Positions 20,056 through 29,241 of a stretch of 64,000 bases of DNA are shown in pieces. Below the pieces are notes generated by a model. That model ran no database searches. It was not told the origin of the DNA and saw only the letters and a list, made by a program, of their open reading frames with translations. Each line of letters starts with the position of its first letter. Position 1 is the first letter of the stretch. The stretch covers positions 434,001 through 498,000 of the forward strand of contig NZ_JAGHQX010000001.1 of NCBI RefSeq assembly GCF_017744095.1, read 5' to 3'. The translations under genes and the position numbers were made by a program. Source of the stretch: Shimia sp. R10_1. Its GTDB lineage: Bacteria > Pseudomonadota > Alphaproteobacteria > Rhodobacterales > Rhodobacteraceae.

Positions 20056-20517
20056 GTGCCACTTCTGAAACACGCCACTTTGGCAACCTCACTTCTTCTG
20101 GTGCTCAGCAGCTGCACTGAATTTGGCACCTACTACAAAGAAGGTGTCACCAAGTCACAGCTGAACATCGATCGCGGTCAGTGCAACCGCGCGGCGGCGG
20201 ATGCCTATCCCCCCCGCATCGTCACCGACTGGTGGCCGATCTATGATCGCAACGGGCGCATCGTGGGCCAGCGCCCGGAGCAATATGACATCAACGAAGG
20301 CGCCCGCCATACAGCGGTGCGCGAATGCATGGCCGCCAATGGCTATGAACGGGTCAAAATCCCATTCTGCAAAGACGACCAACTTGGCGACAATCACTAT
20401 GCCAAAATCGAGGTCGCCCCAGAGCTGACCCCAAGCATCTGTGGACTGAAAACCGAAAACGGAGGCCGTGTGCTGATCGATCTCAGCAAACCGATTTCCT
20501 CCAAGTCCAGCGGCTAA
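20056..20517 (+). CDS. Small lipoprotein (paralogue 2)
   Basis: 153 residues, starting at a GTG with GAGGGT upstream. The leader ATLATSLLLVLSSCTEF has the lipobox LSSC. It shares with its neighbour: YYKEGVT, a spaced cysteine framework, ECMAANGYERV, PFCKDDQ, HYAKI, TPSICGL, and LIDLSKP. In place of the glycine-rich stretch it has TDWWPIYDRNGRIVGQRP. Four cysteines after the lipid cysteine recur at matching places, so disulfides in the periplasm are likely. Function unknown. A strong terminator follows, so the pair is a self-contained transcription unit. Confidence 0.83.
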   Translation: MPLLKHATLATSLLLVLSSCTEFGTYYKEGVTKSQLNIDRGQCNRAAADAYPPRIVTDWWPIYDRNGRIVGQRPEQYDINEGARHTAVRECMAANGYERVKIPFCKDDQLGDNHYAKIEVAPELTPSICGLKTENGGRVLIDLSKPISSKSSG

Positions 20518-20523
20518 AAGCCC

Positions 20524-20554
20524 AAACGCGCGGGCGTTAAGGCCCGCGCGTTTT
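20524..20554 (+). terminator. Rho-independent terminator of the lipoprotein pair
   Basis: AAACGCGCGGGC pairs perfectly with GCCCGCGCGTTT around a six-base loop and runs into TTTTGC. The A-run on the left lets it act also for ntrX, which converges from the other side. Confidence 0.85.
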
Positions 20555-20580
20555 GCATTTTGTGAATCGACCCTGCCACC

Positions 20581-21996
20581 TTATTCGGCAGCTTCGCTTT
20601 CCCCTTCGGGCACATGCGCCACCCGCGCGCCCGCCTTGTTGGAGGTCACTACCCCCAGCGATTTCAGCTTGCGATGCAGCGCGCTGCGCTCCATGCCAAC
20701 AAAGCTCGCGGTGCGGCTGATATTGCCACCAAACCGGTTGATTTGAGTCAGCAAATACTCCCGCTCAAACGCCTCACGTGCTTCCCGCAGCGGCAAAGTC
20801 GCCAGCGTGCCAGACAGCACCACACGCCCTTCCTCGGAGGGCGCGTCACTTTCACCGGGCAGCTCACGGCTCTCAATCGGCCCCTGCCCGTCCCCCAGAA
20901 TCAGCACCCGTTCAATCATGTTCTTCAGCTGGCGCACATTGCCCGGCCATACCATTGTCTGCATCAAGGCAATTGCATCCCCGCTCAGCTCCCGCAATGG
21001 CAGCCCCTGGCTCTCATGCAGCTGCGCAAGGAAATAACTTGCAAGCGCCGGAATGTCTTCGCGCCGTTCCTCCAAAGATGGCACCGCAATCGGCACAACA
21101 TTCAAACGGTGATACAGCTCTTCGCGGAACGTGCCCTCCGCAATCGCCTGCGCCAGATCCTGATTGGTTGAGGAAATCACCCGCAGATCCACGCGCAGCT
21201 TTTTGGAGCCCCCCACGCGCGTAAACTGTTGATCTACCAGCACCCGCAAAATCTTGCTCTGCGCGGCCAGCGGCATGTCCGCCACCTCGTCAAAATAGAT
21301 GATCCCGCCATTGGCCTGCTCCAGCAAACCGGTCTCAATACCCCGATCAGCGCTCTCGCGCCCAAACAGAATCTCTTCAACCCGATCCGGGTCCATCCCG
21401 GCGCAAGACACGGTCACAAACGGCGCGCTTGCCCGGTTGGAGTTGGCGTGGATATAACGCGCCGCCACATCCTTGCCGACACCCGCAGGCCCCGTCAGCA
21501 TCACCCGCCCGTTGGAGCGCGTCACCTTATCAAGCTGCGAAATCATCGCACGATAGGCCGCGCTGTCACCAATCAGCTCTGCGGGTTTGTTGTCCTGACG
21601 CTTAAGCTCGGTGTTTTCGCGCCGCAGGCGGCTGGTTTCCATCGCCCGTTTGATCACCACCATCAACTGGTCGATGTTAAACGGCTTCTCGATGAAATCA
21701 TACGCGCCCTGCTTGATGGCAGCGACCGCAATCTCGATGTTGCCGTGGCCCGAAATGATCACCACCGGCACTTCAGGGTAGTCGTTTTTCACAGCCTTCA
21801 GGATGTCGATACCATCCATATTGCTGTCTTTCAGCCAGATATCGAGGATCATCAGCGCCGGTTGTTCACTTGTGACCTGCGCCATCGCCTCGTCTGAATT
21901 TCCAGCAAGCCGTGTCGAGAACCCCTCATCTTTCAAGATGTCCGAAATCAGCTCCCGAATGTCGCGCTCGTCATCAACGATCAGAATATCACTCAT
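20581..21996 (-). CDS. ntrX: Nitrogen/redox response regulator NtrX
   Basis: 471 residues: receiver domain with phospho-acceptor Asp52 (ALMILDIWLKDSN), AAA+ domain with Walker A GPAGVGKDVAARY and Walker B GGIIYFDEVADMP, and a C-terminal FIS-type helix-turn-helix (GGNISRTASFVGMERSALHR). The loop that carries GAFTGA in sigma-54 activators reads LFGRESADRGIETGLLEQA, so the motif is missing, as reported for Brucella NtrX. Its start overlaps the ntrY stop (ATGA), making a coupled sensor-regulator pair. Confidence 0.96.
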   Translation of the reverse strand: MSDILIVDDERDIRELISDILKDEGFSTRLAGNSDEAMAQVTSEQPALMILDIWLKDSNMDGIDILKAVKNDYPEVPVVIISGHGNIEIAVAAIKQGAYDFIEKPFNIDQLMVVIKRAMETSRLRRENTELKRQDNKPAELIGDSAAYRAMISQLDKVTRSNGRVMLTGPAGVGKDVAARYIHANSNRASAPFVTVSCAGMDPDRVEEILFGRESADRGIETGLLEQANGGIIYFDEVADMPLAAQSKILRVLVDQQFTRVGGSKKLRVDLRVISSTNQDLAQAIAEGTFREELYHRLNVVPIAVPSLEERREDIPALASYFLAQLHESQGLPLRELSGDAIALMQTMVWPGNVRQLKNMIERVLILGDGQGPIESRELPGESDAPSEEGRVVLSGTLATLPLREAREAFEREYLLTQINRFGGNISRTASFVGMERSALHRKLKSLGVVTSNKAGARVAHVPEGESEAAE

Positions 21997-24245
21997 AGTA
22001 CTCGCTCGCTCTCTTTTACCGTCTCGACAGGGGCCGCACCCGCAGGTGCCAGCGGCAATTGGATTTCCGCCATCGCCCCGGCATGAGACGCAGGTTCAAA
22101 CACAGGCGCATCCAACAATGTCAGCTGACCGCCATGTTCCTCGATGATCTTTTTCACAATGGGCAGACCAAGCCCCGTGCCCTTGTCGCGTGTCGTGACA
22201 TAGGGCTCAAACAGCCGTGCGCGGTCGGTCGGCAGACCGATGCCATTGTCGGCAATCTGCAAAATCGCGTGATCCGCCTCAGTCCGAAGTGACACACGTA
22301 TCTCCGGGATCAGCGCCACATCAGGGTTTTTCTCCTGACGGGTCTCAATCGCCTCCCCGGCGTTCTTAATCAGATTGGTCAGCGCCTGCGAAATCATTGT
22401 GGCGTCAAGATCCGCCATGACCGCATCTACACTGATGTCTTTCACAAACCGCACATCCGGTTGCCCGGCTTCCTGCAACATCACCGCCGCCTGTGTCAGC
22501 TCCACCAGATCCACCGCCTTGCGCTCCGGTTCCGGCATACGCGCAAATTTGGAGAACTCATCGACAATGCGGCGCAGATCATTGGTCTGGCGCACAATCA
22601 CATCTGTCATCTGCTCAAGCGTGTCACTGTCCTCGCCCAACCGGCTCGCAAACTTGCGCCGAATGCGCTCGGCAGACAGCTGAATCGGAGTCAGCGGGTT
22701 CTTGATCTCATGGGCAATGCGGCGCGCGACATCGCCCCAGGCCGCTGTACGCTGCGCCGTCACCAGATTGGTCACATCGTCAAAGGCCACCACATAGCCC
22801 TCAAGCGTGTCATCATCGCGCCGCCGCCGCGACATACGCACCAGCAAATGTTCAAGACGCCCCGCACGCACCACTTTGATCTCTTCTTGAGCGACCTCTT
22901 TTCCGCTTTCGATCAGCGTCTCAAACACCGGACCAAACTCCGGCACAGCGACCGAAAGTGGCATCGCCTGGTGGTCATCGGCCCAGGCCAGCAACCGCTC
23001 TGCAGATCGGTTCACAAAGGAGACCTTGCCCTCCGCATCAAGCCCCACAACCCCAGAGGTCACCGAACTCAACACGCTGTCAAACAACCGACGGCGCCGG
23101 TCAATCTGGCGCGTGTTGTCCAGCAGTGTCTCACGCTGCCCTTTCAACTGGCGCGTCATCTGGTTGAAATAGCGCCCCAGCATGGCGATTTCGTCATCGC
23201 CTTCTTCTTCACGCACCTTAACGTCCAGATCACCGGCACCAACACGCTGCGCCGCCTGCATCAGCCGCCCAACCGGGCGGGACAGTCGCTCCGCCATCCA
23301 CATGCCCATCCAGATCGCCGCCAAAACGAGAATCAGCGCAAATCCGAGGTACAGCAAGCCAAATTCAAACAGCCGTTGACCACGCTCATTTTCCAGCTGT
23401 GCGTAAAGTTGCGCACTGGCCTGCGTATCATCCAGCAACTGAAAGATTTCCGCATCAACATCCCGACTGATGTAAAGGTAGCGATCCACAAACGCATCAA
23501 GGCGCACCAACGCGCGCATCTCATTGCTCTCCAGATCGCGAATGATTGCATAGCCTTCTTCTGCGGCCTGCTGCATTTCCGCATCTGTCGGCTGCTCAAA
23601 ATCAAACAGATACGAACGGTCGCCCCGCGCCCGAAGCTCCCCCGTGCCATCAATCACAAAGGCCTCTTTCAACCCGCGCTGGATCTGCACCTGACCAGCC
23701 GCCAGCAACACCCGCAGCTCGCCCGAATCCATGAAAAACGTGGCCCGACGCCGGGTGTTGAGAAACTCCGCCAATGCACCGGCGTCTTCGGTCAGCGCCT
23801 CTATGTGCTCATTTTCATAAGCCTGTGCCGCAGACAGTGAATTGCCCACCACTTGGCGCACACGCTCGCTGAACCAGCCTTCAAGGCCAATGTTCAGCGT
23901 CAACCCCGCAAACACCGCCACTGTCACCGCCGGGACAACCGCCAGAACCGCGAAAGCCCCCGTCAGGCGCAGATGCAGCCGCGATCCAGCCGATTGCGCC
24001 CGCCGCGAGGCAATCGCGCGCACCACATTTTGCAGAACCAGCGCCGCCACGATGAGCACATAGGCAAAGTCAGCAAGCAAGATCGCGCGCAACGTGTTGG
24101 AAGAAACGCCAAGGTCAAAGGGACCAAGCGCCAAATAGGTTGCTAGTGCCAAACTCGGCGCCAGCACCACCAGCGTAAAAGCTGCGGCATTCTGGACACG
24201 CCTTTGACTGCGCAGACGCTGAAACCGCGCCCAGTGACTCATCAT
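21993..24245 (-). CDS. ntrY: Membrane sensor histidine kinase NtrY
   Basis: About 750 residues from the ATG at 24245. Two hydrophobic segments near the N-terminus, a periplasmic sensing region, a further membrane segment (LGFALILVLAAIWMGMWMAE), a HAMP linker (RLSRPVGRLMQAAQRV), a PAS domain, the phospho-acceptor histidine box [20 protein letters not shown], and ATPase motifs (LTNLIKNAGEAIE; ADNGIGLP; GTGLGLPIVKKI). It phosphorylates NtrX. The frame stays open to 24365, but that would overlap the ntrC end region and lacks support. Confidence 0.95.
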   Translation of the reverse strand: MMSHWARFQRLRSQRRVQNAAAFTLVVLAPSLALATYLALGPFDLGVSSNTLRAILLADFAYVLIVAALVLQNVVRAIASRRAQSAGSRLHLRLTGAFAVLAVVPAVTVAVFAGLTLNIGLEGWFSERVRQVVGNSLSAAQAYENEHIEALTEDAGALAEFLNTRRRATFFMDSGELRVLLAAGQVQIQRGLKEAFVIDGTGELRARGDRSYLFDFEQPTDAEMQQAAEEGYAIIRDLESNEMRALVRLDAFVDRYLYISRDVDAEIFQLLDDTQASAQLYAQLENERGQRLFEFGLLYLGFALILVLAAIWMGMWMAERLSRPVGRLMQAAQRVGAGDLDVKVREEEGDDEIAMLGRYFNQMTRQLKGQRETLLDNTRQIDRRRRLFDSVLSSVTSGVVGLDAEGKVSFVNRSAERLLAWADDHQAMPLSVAVPEFGPVFETLIESGKEVAQEEIKVVRAGRLEHLLVRMSRRRRDDDTLEGYVVAFDDVTNLVTAQRTAAWGDVARRIAHEIKNPLTPIQLSAERIRRKFASRLGEDSDTLEQMTDVIVRQTNDLRRIVDEFSKFARMPEPERKAVDLVELTQAAVMLQEAGQPDVRFVKDISVDAVMADLDATMISQALTNLIKNAGEAIETRQEKNPDVALIPEIRVSLRTEADHAILQIADNGIGLPTDRARLFEPYVTTRDKGTGLGLPIVKKIIEEHGGQLTLLDAPVFEPASHAGAMAEIQLPLAPAGAAPVETVKESERVL

Positions 24246-24380
24246 TGTCCGGCTCGACACCCGACTTCCCCAATTGATGTGGTAGCGCTTTCGCGTCCCA
24301 CCGCCATATCCAGTGGTGCATTCTATGGGCCGCATCTTTTTTCGGGACTGCGACCCTGGCACCACATTTATGTGGCCTTT

Positions 24381-25745
24381 TTACATCAATTTGCGGCGGC
24401 GTGTCACGTGAATATCCAGATCTGTGATCTTTTTCCGCAGGGTATTGCGGTTAATTCCAAGCAAATCAGCACATTTTGCCTGATTTCCACCAGTCGCATC
24501 CAATGCGATTTCGATCAATGGCAGTTCGATTTCGCGCAGAATCCGTGTGTAGAGCCCCGCAGGTGGCAACATATTGCCGTGCAGATCAAAGTAGCGGCGC
24601 AGATGCCGTGCAACGCTCGCGGAAAGCTTTTCGTTGTCCTCGCCACCAAGCAGCGGCCCGGCCTGAGGCGCCGTGCCCAGCACCATTTCTGCTTCGGTTT
24701 TGGTCACCTCTTCAGCTTGCGCCGTGAGAACAAGGCGGCGCACCGCATTTTCCAACTGGCGCACATTGCCCGGCCAACTGTAAGTGCGGAACATCTCCAT
24801 CGCATCTTCTGAGAACACTCGCATCGGCGCGCCCTCGCGTTCTGCGCGGTGCAGGAAATGCTCCACCAGCAGCGGAATGTCGTCCACCCGCTCCCGCAAC
24901 GCCGGCACATGGATCGCCGCACCATTGAGGCGATAGTAGAGATCCTGCCGCACGGTGCCGTTCTCCATGGCGGTGTTCAGGTTCACCTGACTGGTCGCCA
25001 TAAAGCGCGGATTCTGGTCGCCCGGCGTGTCAATCATGCGCACAATACGCGCCTGCACCTCGTCTTCAATGTCGCCGATCTCATCAAACAGGATCGTGCC
25101 ACCCTTGGCTTTGGCCAGCACACGCGCCGGGCCCTCCAGATCGCTCAAGTCCGCGGCATTGACCACCACAAACGGCAGATTACGCCGATCAGAGAAGTCA
25201 TGAATTTCTTTTGCAATCAGAGATTTACCTGTGCCACTTTCACCTGAAATCAACACCGGCAAATCGGTGTTCATCACCCGCGCCACAAGGCGGTAAAGCG
25301 CCTGCATCGCCGGCGTACGCCCCACCAGCGGCAGCTCATCGGGGCGCTCTTCCTCGACAGCAGGCGCAGCTGGCGCACGGCGCTTCTGCTCCAGCGCCTT
25401 GCCGGTGCGCTTCATCAGATCAGGCAGGTCAAACGGCTTTGGCAAATAGTCATAGGCTTCAGCTTCCGCCGCCTGAATCGCCGTCATGATGGTGTTCTGC
25501 GCGGAAATCACGATCACCGGCAGGCCGGGGCGGTCCTCAGATATCTTGGGCAGCATCTCAAGGCCATTGCCATCGGGCATCATCACATCGGTGATCACCA
25601 CATCGCCCTTGCCTTCACCGACCCACCGCATCAGCGTGGTCAGCGAAGAGGTGGCATGCACCTTACAGCCCGCCCGCGTCAGCGCTTGCGTCAATACTGT
25701 GCGGATTGTGCGATCGTCATCTGCGACCAGAACCGTGCCATCCAT
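24381..25745 (-). CDS. ntrC: Nitrogen regulation response regulator NtrC
   Basis: 454 residues: receiver domain with Asp53 ([12 protein letters not shown]), AAA+ core with Walker [16 protein letters not shown] and Walker [15 protein letters not shown]-finger region [10 protein letters not shown], and a C-terminal FIS helix-turn-helix ([20 protein letters not shown]). Between the two Walker motifs the stretch [19 protein letters not shown] is shortened and has no GAFTGA. That matches Rhodobacter NtrC, which activates sigma-70-type promoters. ATG overlaps the ntrB stop by one base (TGATG). Confidence 0.96.
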   Translation of the reverse strand: MDGTVLVADDDRTIRTVLTQALTRAGCKVHATSSLTTLMRWVGEGKGDVVITDVMMPDGNGLEMLPKISEDRPGLPVIVISAQNTIMTAIQAAEAEAYDYLPKPFDLPDLMKRTGKALEQKRRAPAAPAVEEERPDELPLVGRTPAMQALYRLVARVMNTDLPVLISGESGTGKSLIAKEIHDFSDRRNLPFVVVNAADLSDLEGPARVLAKAKGGTILFDEIGDIEDEVQARIVRMIDTPGDQNPRFMATSQVNLNTAMENGTVRQDLYYRLNGAAIHVPALRERVDDIPLLVEHFLHRAEREGAPMRVFSEDAMEMFRTYSWPGNVRQLENAVRRLVLTAQAEEVTKTEAEMVLGTAPQAGPLLGGEDNEKLSASVARHLRRYFDLHGNMLPPAGLYTRILREIELPLIEIALDATGGNQAKCADLLGINRNTLRKKITDLDIHVTRRRKLM

Positions 25746-26830
25746 CAGAGGCTCTCCTCATATGTCTTGAGAGTTTCTTTGCTCGCCCGTGGCAGCGACA
25801 GCTTGAACACCGTGCGCCCCGGCACGCTGTCCACTGTGATCAGACCGCCATGATCCGAAATGATTTTGCTCACCAGCGCGAGGCCCAGCCCCGTGCCGTT
25901 CTCCCGTCCTGAAACAAAGGGATCAAACACATCGCCCTCCAGCCCCTGCGGCAGCCCCGGCCCATCGTCGATGATCTCGATCTGCAAGGGCAAAGGTTGG
26001 CCAGACCCATCCGCCCGCCGCATGCGAAACGAGTGTTCATAGTAGGTCTTAATACGAATTTTACCTTTTTCTCCCGCCGCTTCCGAGGCGTTCTTGAGCA
26101 GGTTCAACACCACCTGCAACAGCTGGTCCGCATCCCCTTCGGCTGGTGGCAGAGAGGGATCATACTCTTCCACGATCTCCATATGCGCCCCATAGCTCAC
26201 AAGAGCTGAGCGGCGCGCGCGGTCCAACACATCGTGGATATTGACCGGCTTCCTCTGTGGCAGCGACAGGTTGCCAAACTGCTCCACCTGCTCCAGTAAC
26301 TTCACGATCCGGCGGCTTTCGGCGACAATCAGATCTGTCAGCTCCAAGTCTTCGGCGCTCAGGTTCATCGACAAAAGCTGCGCCGCGCCCGTGATCCCGG
26401 CAAGCGGGTTCTTGATCTCATGCGCCAGCATTTCAGCCATGCCAATCGCGCTCTTGGCCGAGGATTTCACCCCATGGCTGCGTGTCATCCGACCAGCCAG
26501 CTCCCGGCTGGAAATCAGAAACAGCATCTCGCCCGGCGCATCGGCCAGCGGTGCGATCTGCAAGTTGCACTGCACCGGCGGCGCATTGCCGGTGCCCAGA
26601 TCCGCATCATTCACAAACAGCGGCGTGCCATGCTCGCGCGCCCTCTGAAACGCCTCTTCCAGCGGCGCATCCACCATGATCTTGTCCCAGATCGGCTGCC
26701 CCACCATGGATTTTGCCGACGCGTTCAGAAACGTTTCCGCCGCCGGGTTGATGCGCAAGATCTTATCATCTGCGTCGACCACCAGGCCTGGCACAGGCAG
26801 GGAATTCCATATGGGGCTTTGAACGCTCAT
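25745..26830 (-). CDS. ntrB: Nitrogen regulation histidine kinase NtrB
   Basis: 361 residues, soluble. PAS domain at the N-terminus ([20 protein letters not shown]), phospho-acceptor box [21 protein letters not shown]-box [14 protein letters not shown], and G-boxes [18 protein letters not shown] and [13 protein letters not shown]. It acts as kinase or phosphatase of NtrC depending on PII protein; no PII gene lies in this window. It overlaps dusB by four bases and ntrC by one. Confidence 0.96.
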   Translation of the reverse strand: MSVQSPIWNSLPVPGLVVDADDKILRINPAAETFLNASAKSMVGQPIWDKIMVDAPLEEAFQRAREHGTPLFVNDADLGTGNAPPVQCNLQIAPLADAPGEMLFLISSRELAGRMTRSHGVKSSAKSAIGMAEMLAHEIKNPLAGITGAAQLLSMNLSAEDLELTDLIVAESRRIVKLLEQVEQFGNLSLPQRKPVNIHDVLDRARRSALVSYGAHMEIVEEYDPSLPPAEGDADQLLQVVLNLLKNASEAAGEKGKIRIKTYYEHSFRMRRADGSGQPLPLQIEIIDDGPGLPQGLEGDVFDPFVSGRENGTGLGLALVSKIISDHGGLITVDSVPGRTVFKLSLPRASKETLKTYEESL

Positions 26831-27840
26831 GCGGCCTCTTTGTTGTTGGGCGCATCATCACCCGAGGGCATCAACGCCTCCGAAAGCAGCGCCATCACTT
26901 CTTCTGTATCCCGGCTGGTCTGCACCCGACGGCGCAACGCCGCCTCCGTGCCCACAGTGTCCATGTACCAACCCAAATGTTTGCGCGCGACGCGCAGGCC
27001 CAGATCGGTGCCATAAAAAGACAGCATTGCGGCGTAGTGCCCCTGCACCAGCTCCACCAGCGCCGAGCCCGTGGGCACGTCCGGCGCCTCTGTGCCAAAA
27101 ATCTCCGCCGCAATCTGCGCCAGCAACCAGGGTTTGCCCTGCGCCCCGCGCCCCACCATCACGCCATCCGCGCCAGAGGCCGCCATCGCCGCCTTTGCCG
27201 TATCGGCATCCACAATGTCGCCATTGGCAATCACCGGGATCGACACCACGTCTTTCACGCCCCGGATTGCCGCCCAATCGGCGGACCCTTTGTAAAACTG
27301 ACAGCGCGTGCGCCCGTGGATGGTCAGCATCTGAACGCCCGCATCCTCTGCCCGCTTGGCAAGCTCTGGCGCGTTTAGCATGTTGTCATCCCACCCCAGC
27401 CGCGTTTTCAGCGTCACCGGAATGTCCACTGCTCCGACCACGGCCTCAATCAGCGTCAGCGCGTGATCCAGATCTTTCATCAGAGCCGAGCCGCTGGCGC
27501 CCGCGCCGCTGGCACTGGTCACCTTCTTGGCCGGGCAGCCCATGTTGATGTCAATCAGCGTGGCGCCATTGGCCTCCACCTGACGCGCGGCCTCCGCCAT
27601 CCAATGCGCCTCACGGCCTGCGAGCTGCACCGAGGTGGTCGCATCACCGAATCCCAGCTCCGCCCGTTCACGCACGCCGGGCTTGGCCTGCACCATCTCT
27701 TGGCTTGCCACCATCTCGCTCACCACCAGCCCAGCCCCAAACTGGCTCACCAGATCCCGATACGGGCGATCGGTGATCCCGGCCAGCGGCGCCAGAAAAA
27801 CGGGCGGTGTCAGTGAAAGATGTGCGACTTGAACGGTCAC
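26827..27840 (-). CDS. dusB: tRNA-dihydrouridine synthase DusB (NifR3)
   Basis: 337 residues from a GTG at 27840, preceded by AAGGA eight bases away; an ATG at 27882 in the same frame has no clear ribosome site. The FMN-binding TIM barrel starts with [20 protein letters not shown], the catalytic cysteine is in [14 protein letters not shown], and tRNA-contact residues follow in [10 protein letters not shown] and [13 protein letters not shown]. It reduces specific uridines in tRNA D-loops. It leads the ntr operon, the arrangement long known as nifR3-ntrB-ntrC. Confidence 0.95.
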   Translation of the reverse strand: MTVQVAHLSLTPPVFLAPLAGITDRPYRDLVSQFGAGLVVSEMVASQEMVQAKPGVRERAELGFGDATTSVQLAGREAHWMAEAARQVEANGATLIDINMGCPAKKVTSASGAGASGSALMKDLDHALTLIEAVVGAVDIPVTLKTRLGWDDNMLNAPELAKRAEDAGVQMLTIHGRTRCQFYKGSADWAAIRGVKDVVSIPVIANGDIVDADTAKAAMAASGADGVMVGRGAQGKPWLLAQIAAEIFGTEAPDVPTGSALVELVQGHYAAMLSFYGTDLGLRVARKHLGWYMDTVGTEAALRRRVQTSRDTEEVMALLSEALMPSGDDAPNNKEAA

Positions 27841-28125
27841 GTGCCTAATCCTTGTGCAGTGCTTTCGGGGTATCTGACCCATTGGTCAAACTCAATGAAA
27901 GCGTGGTGATTTTTTCGGCAGAAAAATGCATATGCTTATTTTTTAAGCATCCACACCCGACGTGCTGCCAGTTTGACGTGCGGCTTCTATATAGGGATCA
28001 CCGACCGAAGCGCACGTCCAGATTGGCTCACCCGCACGCCTCAGCGCCCATTCGCCGCTTGCAAAGGGACACGAAGCCACGAATAACAGGGCAAATCGCA
28101 GACCGTTCCAAACACAGGACTTAAC
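27841..28125. promoter_or_regulatory. Divergent promoter region of dusB-ntr and pgpA
   Basis: 285 bases without a credible gene. It must hold the promoters of the dusB-ntrBC operon and of pgpA. It contains an AT-rich inverted repeat, ATGCTTA (27932-27938) and TAAGCAT (27944-27950) around five T residues, which could be an operator or an upstream element. I see no GG-N10-GC sigma-54 promoter. Confidence 0.5.
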
Positions 28126-28608
28126 ATGAGCACCCTAATCGCGACCTTTTTTGGCGTTGGCCGCCTGCCTTTTGCCCCCGGCACGTGGGGCTCTCTTGCC
28201 GCGCTTCTGATTGGTTGGGCGGCGGAACGCTACGTCGGTCTCTGGCTCCTGATTGTCCTGACTGTTCTTGCCGTTCTGGCCGGGTTCTGGGCCTGCCAGC
28301 GCGAACTGGCTGACAGACCCACCGAAGACCCCTCAGAAATCGTCATTGATGAAGTCGCGGGCATGTGGATCGCCCTGCTCTTCCCCGCCATCGCCTTTGC
28401 CAGCCGCGACATGTCCATGATCTGGCCCGGGCCAATCGCCGCCTTCTTCTTCTTCCGTCTGTTTGACATCCGCAAGCCCTGGCTCGTGGGCCGCGCCGAT
28501 CGCCGCCATGATCCCATCGGGGTCATGCTGGATGATCTCTGGGCCGGTGTCTTTGCGGGCGTGGCAACGCTCGCCGCGGCGGCCTTCTATCATGTGGTGC
28601 TGATGTAA
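28126..28608 (+). CDS. pgpA: Phosphatidylglycerophosphatase A
   Basis: 160 residues with four hydrophobic segments. Family motifs: GVGRLPFAPGTWGSLAALLI at the start, VIDEVAGMWIALLF, FFFFRLFDIRKPW and the closing GVMLDDLWAG. It removes phosphate from phosphatidylglycerol phosphate to make phosphatidylglycerol in the inner membrane. Its stop overlaps the pncC start (TAATG). Confidence 0.94.
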   Translation: MSTLIATFFGVGRLPFAPGTWGSLAALLIGWAAERYVGLWLLIVLTVLAVLAGFWACQRELADRPTEDPSEIVIDEVAGMWIALLFPAIAFASRDMSMIWPGPIAAFFFFRLFDIRKPWLVGRADRRHDPIGVMLDDLWAGVFAGVATLAAAAFYHVVLM

Positions 28609-29081
28609 TGGTTGATGTTGCTGCCCTCCTCGCCAATTGCCGTGCGGCAGATCTACAGATCGCCACCGCCGAAAGCTGCACCGGCGGCATGGTTGCGGCA
28701 GCCCTCACCGACATTCCCGGCTCTTCCGCCACCTTTGAGCGTGGCTTTGTGACTTATACAAATCAGGCCAAAATCGAAATGCTCGGCGTGTCCAGCGCCA
28801 CGCTGGAGGCCGTGGGCGCGGTCTCCGAAGAGGTCGCGGGCGAAATGGCGCTTGGCGCACTCGCCAACTCATCTGCAAAGCTTGCGGTCTCCATCACCGG
28901 CATCGCAGGCCCCGGCGGCTCAGACTTCAAACCCGAAGGCCGCGTCTGTTTTGGCATCGCTACCTCAGATGGCTGCAGAACCGAAACCATCGAGTTCGGC
29001 GCGCTTGGCCGAGAAAACGTGCGTGAAGCGGCGCGGAATCATGCGTTGGCGCTCCTTTTTAAGGCATCTTGCGCAAACTGA
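28608..29081 (+). CDS. pncC: Nicotinamide-nucleotide amidase (CinA C-terminal family)
   Basis: 157 residues consisting only of the CinA C-terminal domain: ATAESCTGGMVAAALTDIPG with the catalytic serine, YTNQAKIEMLGV, and the nucleotide-site motif ITGIAGPGGSDFKPEGRV. It deamidates nicotinamide mononucleotide in NAD recycling. The stand-alone form lacks the competence-damage N-terminal domain. Coupled to pgpA by a one-base start/stop overlap. Confidence 0.93.
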   Translation: MVDVAALLANCRAADLQIATAESCTGGMVAAALTDIPGSSATFERGFVTYTNQAKIEMLGVSSATLEAVGAVSEEVAGEMALGALANSSAKLAVSITGIAGPGGSDFKPEGRVCFGIATSDGCRTETIEFGALGRENVREAARNHALALLFKASCAN

Positions 29082-29089
29082 CGCACATT

Positions 29090-29105
29090 TGCACAAATTG
29101 CTGCA
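29090..29105. promoter_or_regulatory. Possible NtrC-type site upstream of amtB
   Basis: TGCACAAATTGCTGCA has TGCA arms around an AATT centre and resembles the NtrC consensus half-sites (TGCAC...GTGCA), but two pairs mismatch. It lies about 140 bases before the amtB start, a usual place for an enhancer-type site. No sigma-54 -24/-12 element is seen, in keeping with an NtrC lacking GAFTGA. Confidence 0.35.
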
Positions 29106-29241
29106 TTTGACGCCCATTTTTTAATCACATTGCAAAACGCCCCCTTTTAAGGCGCCTTGCACAGACTTCAGCCTTTGTTCACAGCCGCTTTTCCGCTTTT
29201 TGCCCAGAAAACCACCACTCATGGGACTAAAGGGGAAGAAA

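Noticed and set aside
27852-28124. A 90-codon open frame before pgpA
   Set aside because: Cysteine/histidine/arginine-rich translation without a fold, no ribosome site, and it fills a promoter region.
29082-29241. Sigma-54 promoter for amtB
   Set aside because: No GG-N10-GC element found, and NtrC lacks GAFTGA.
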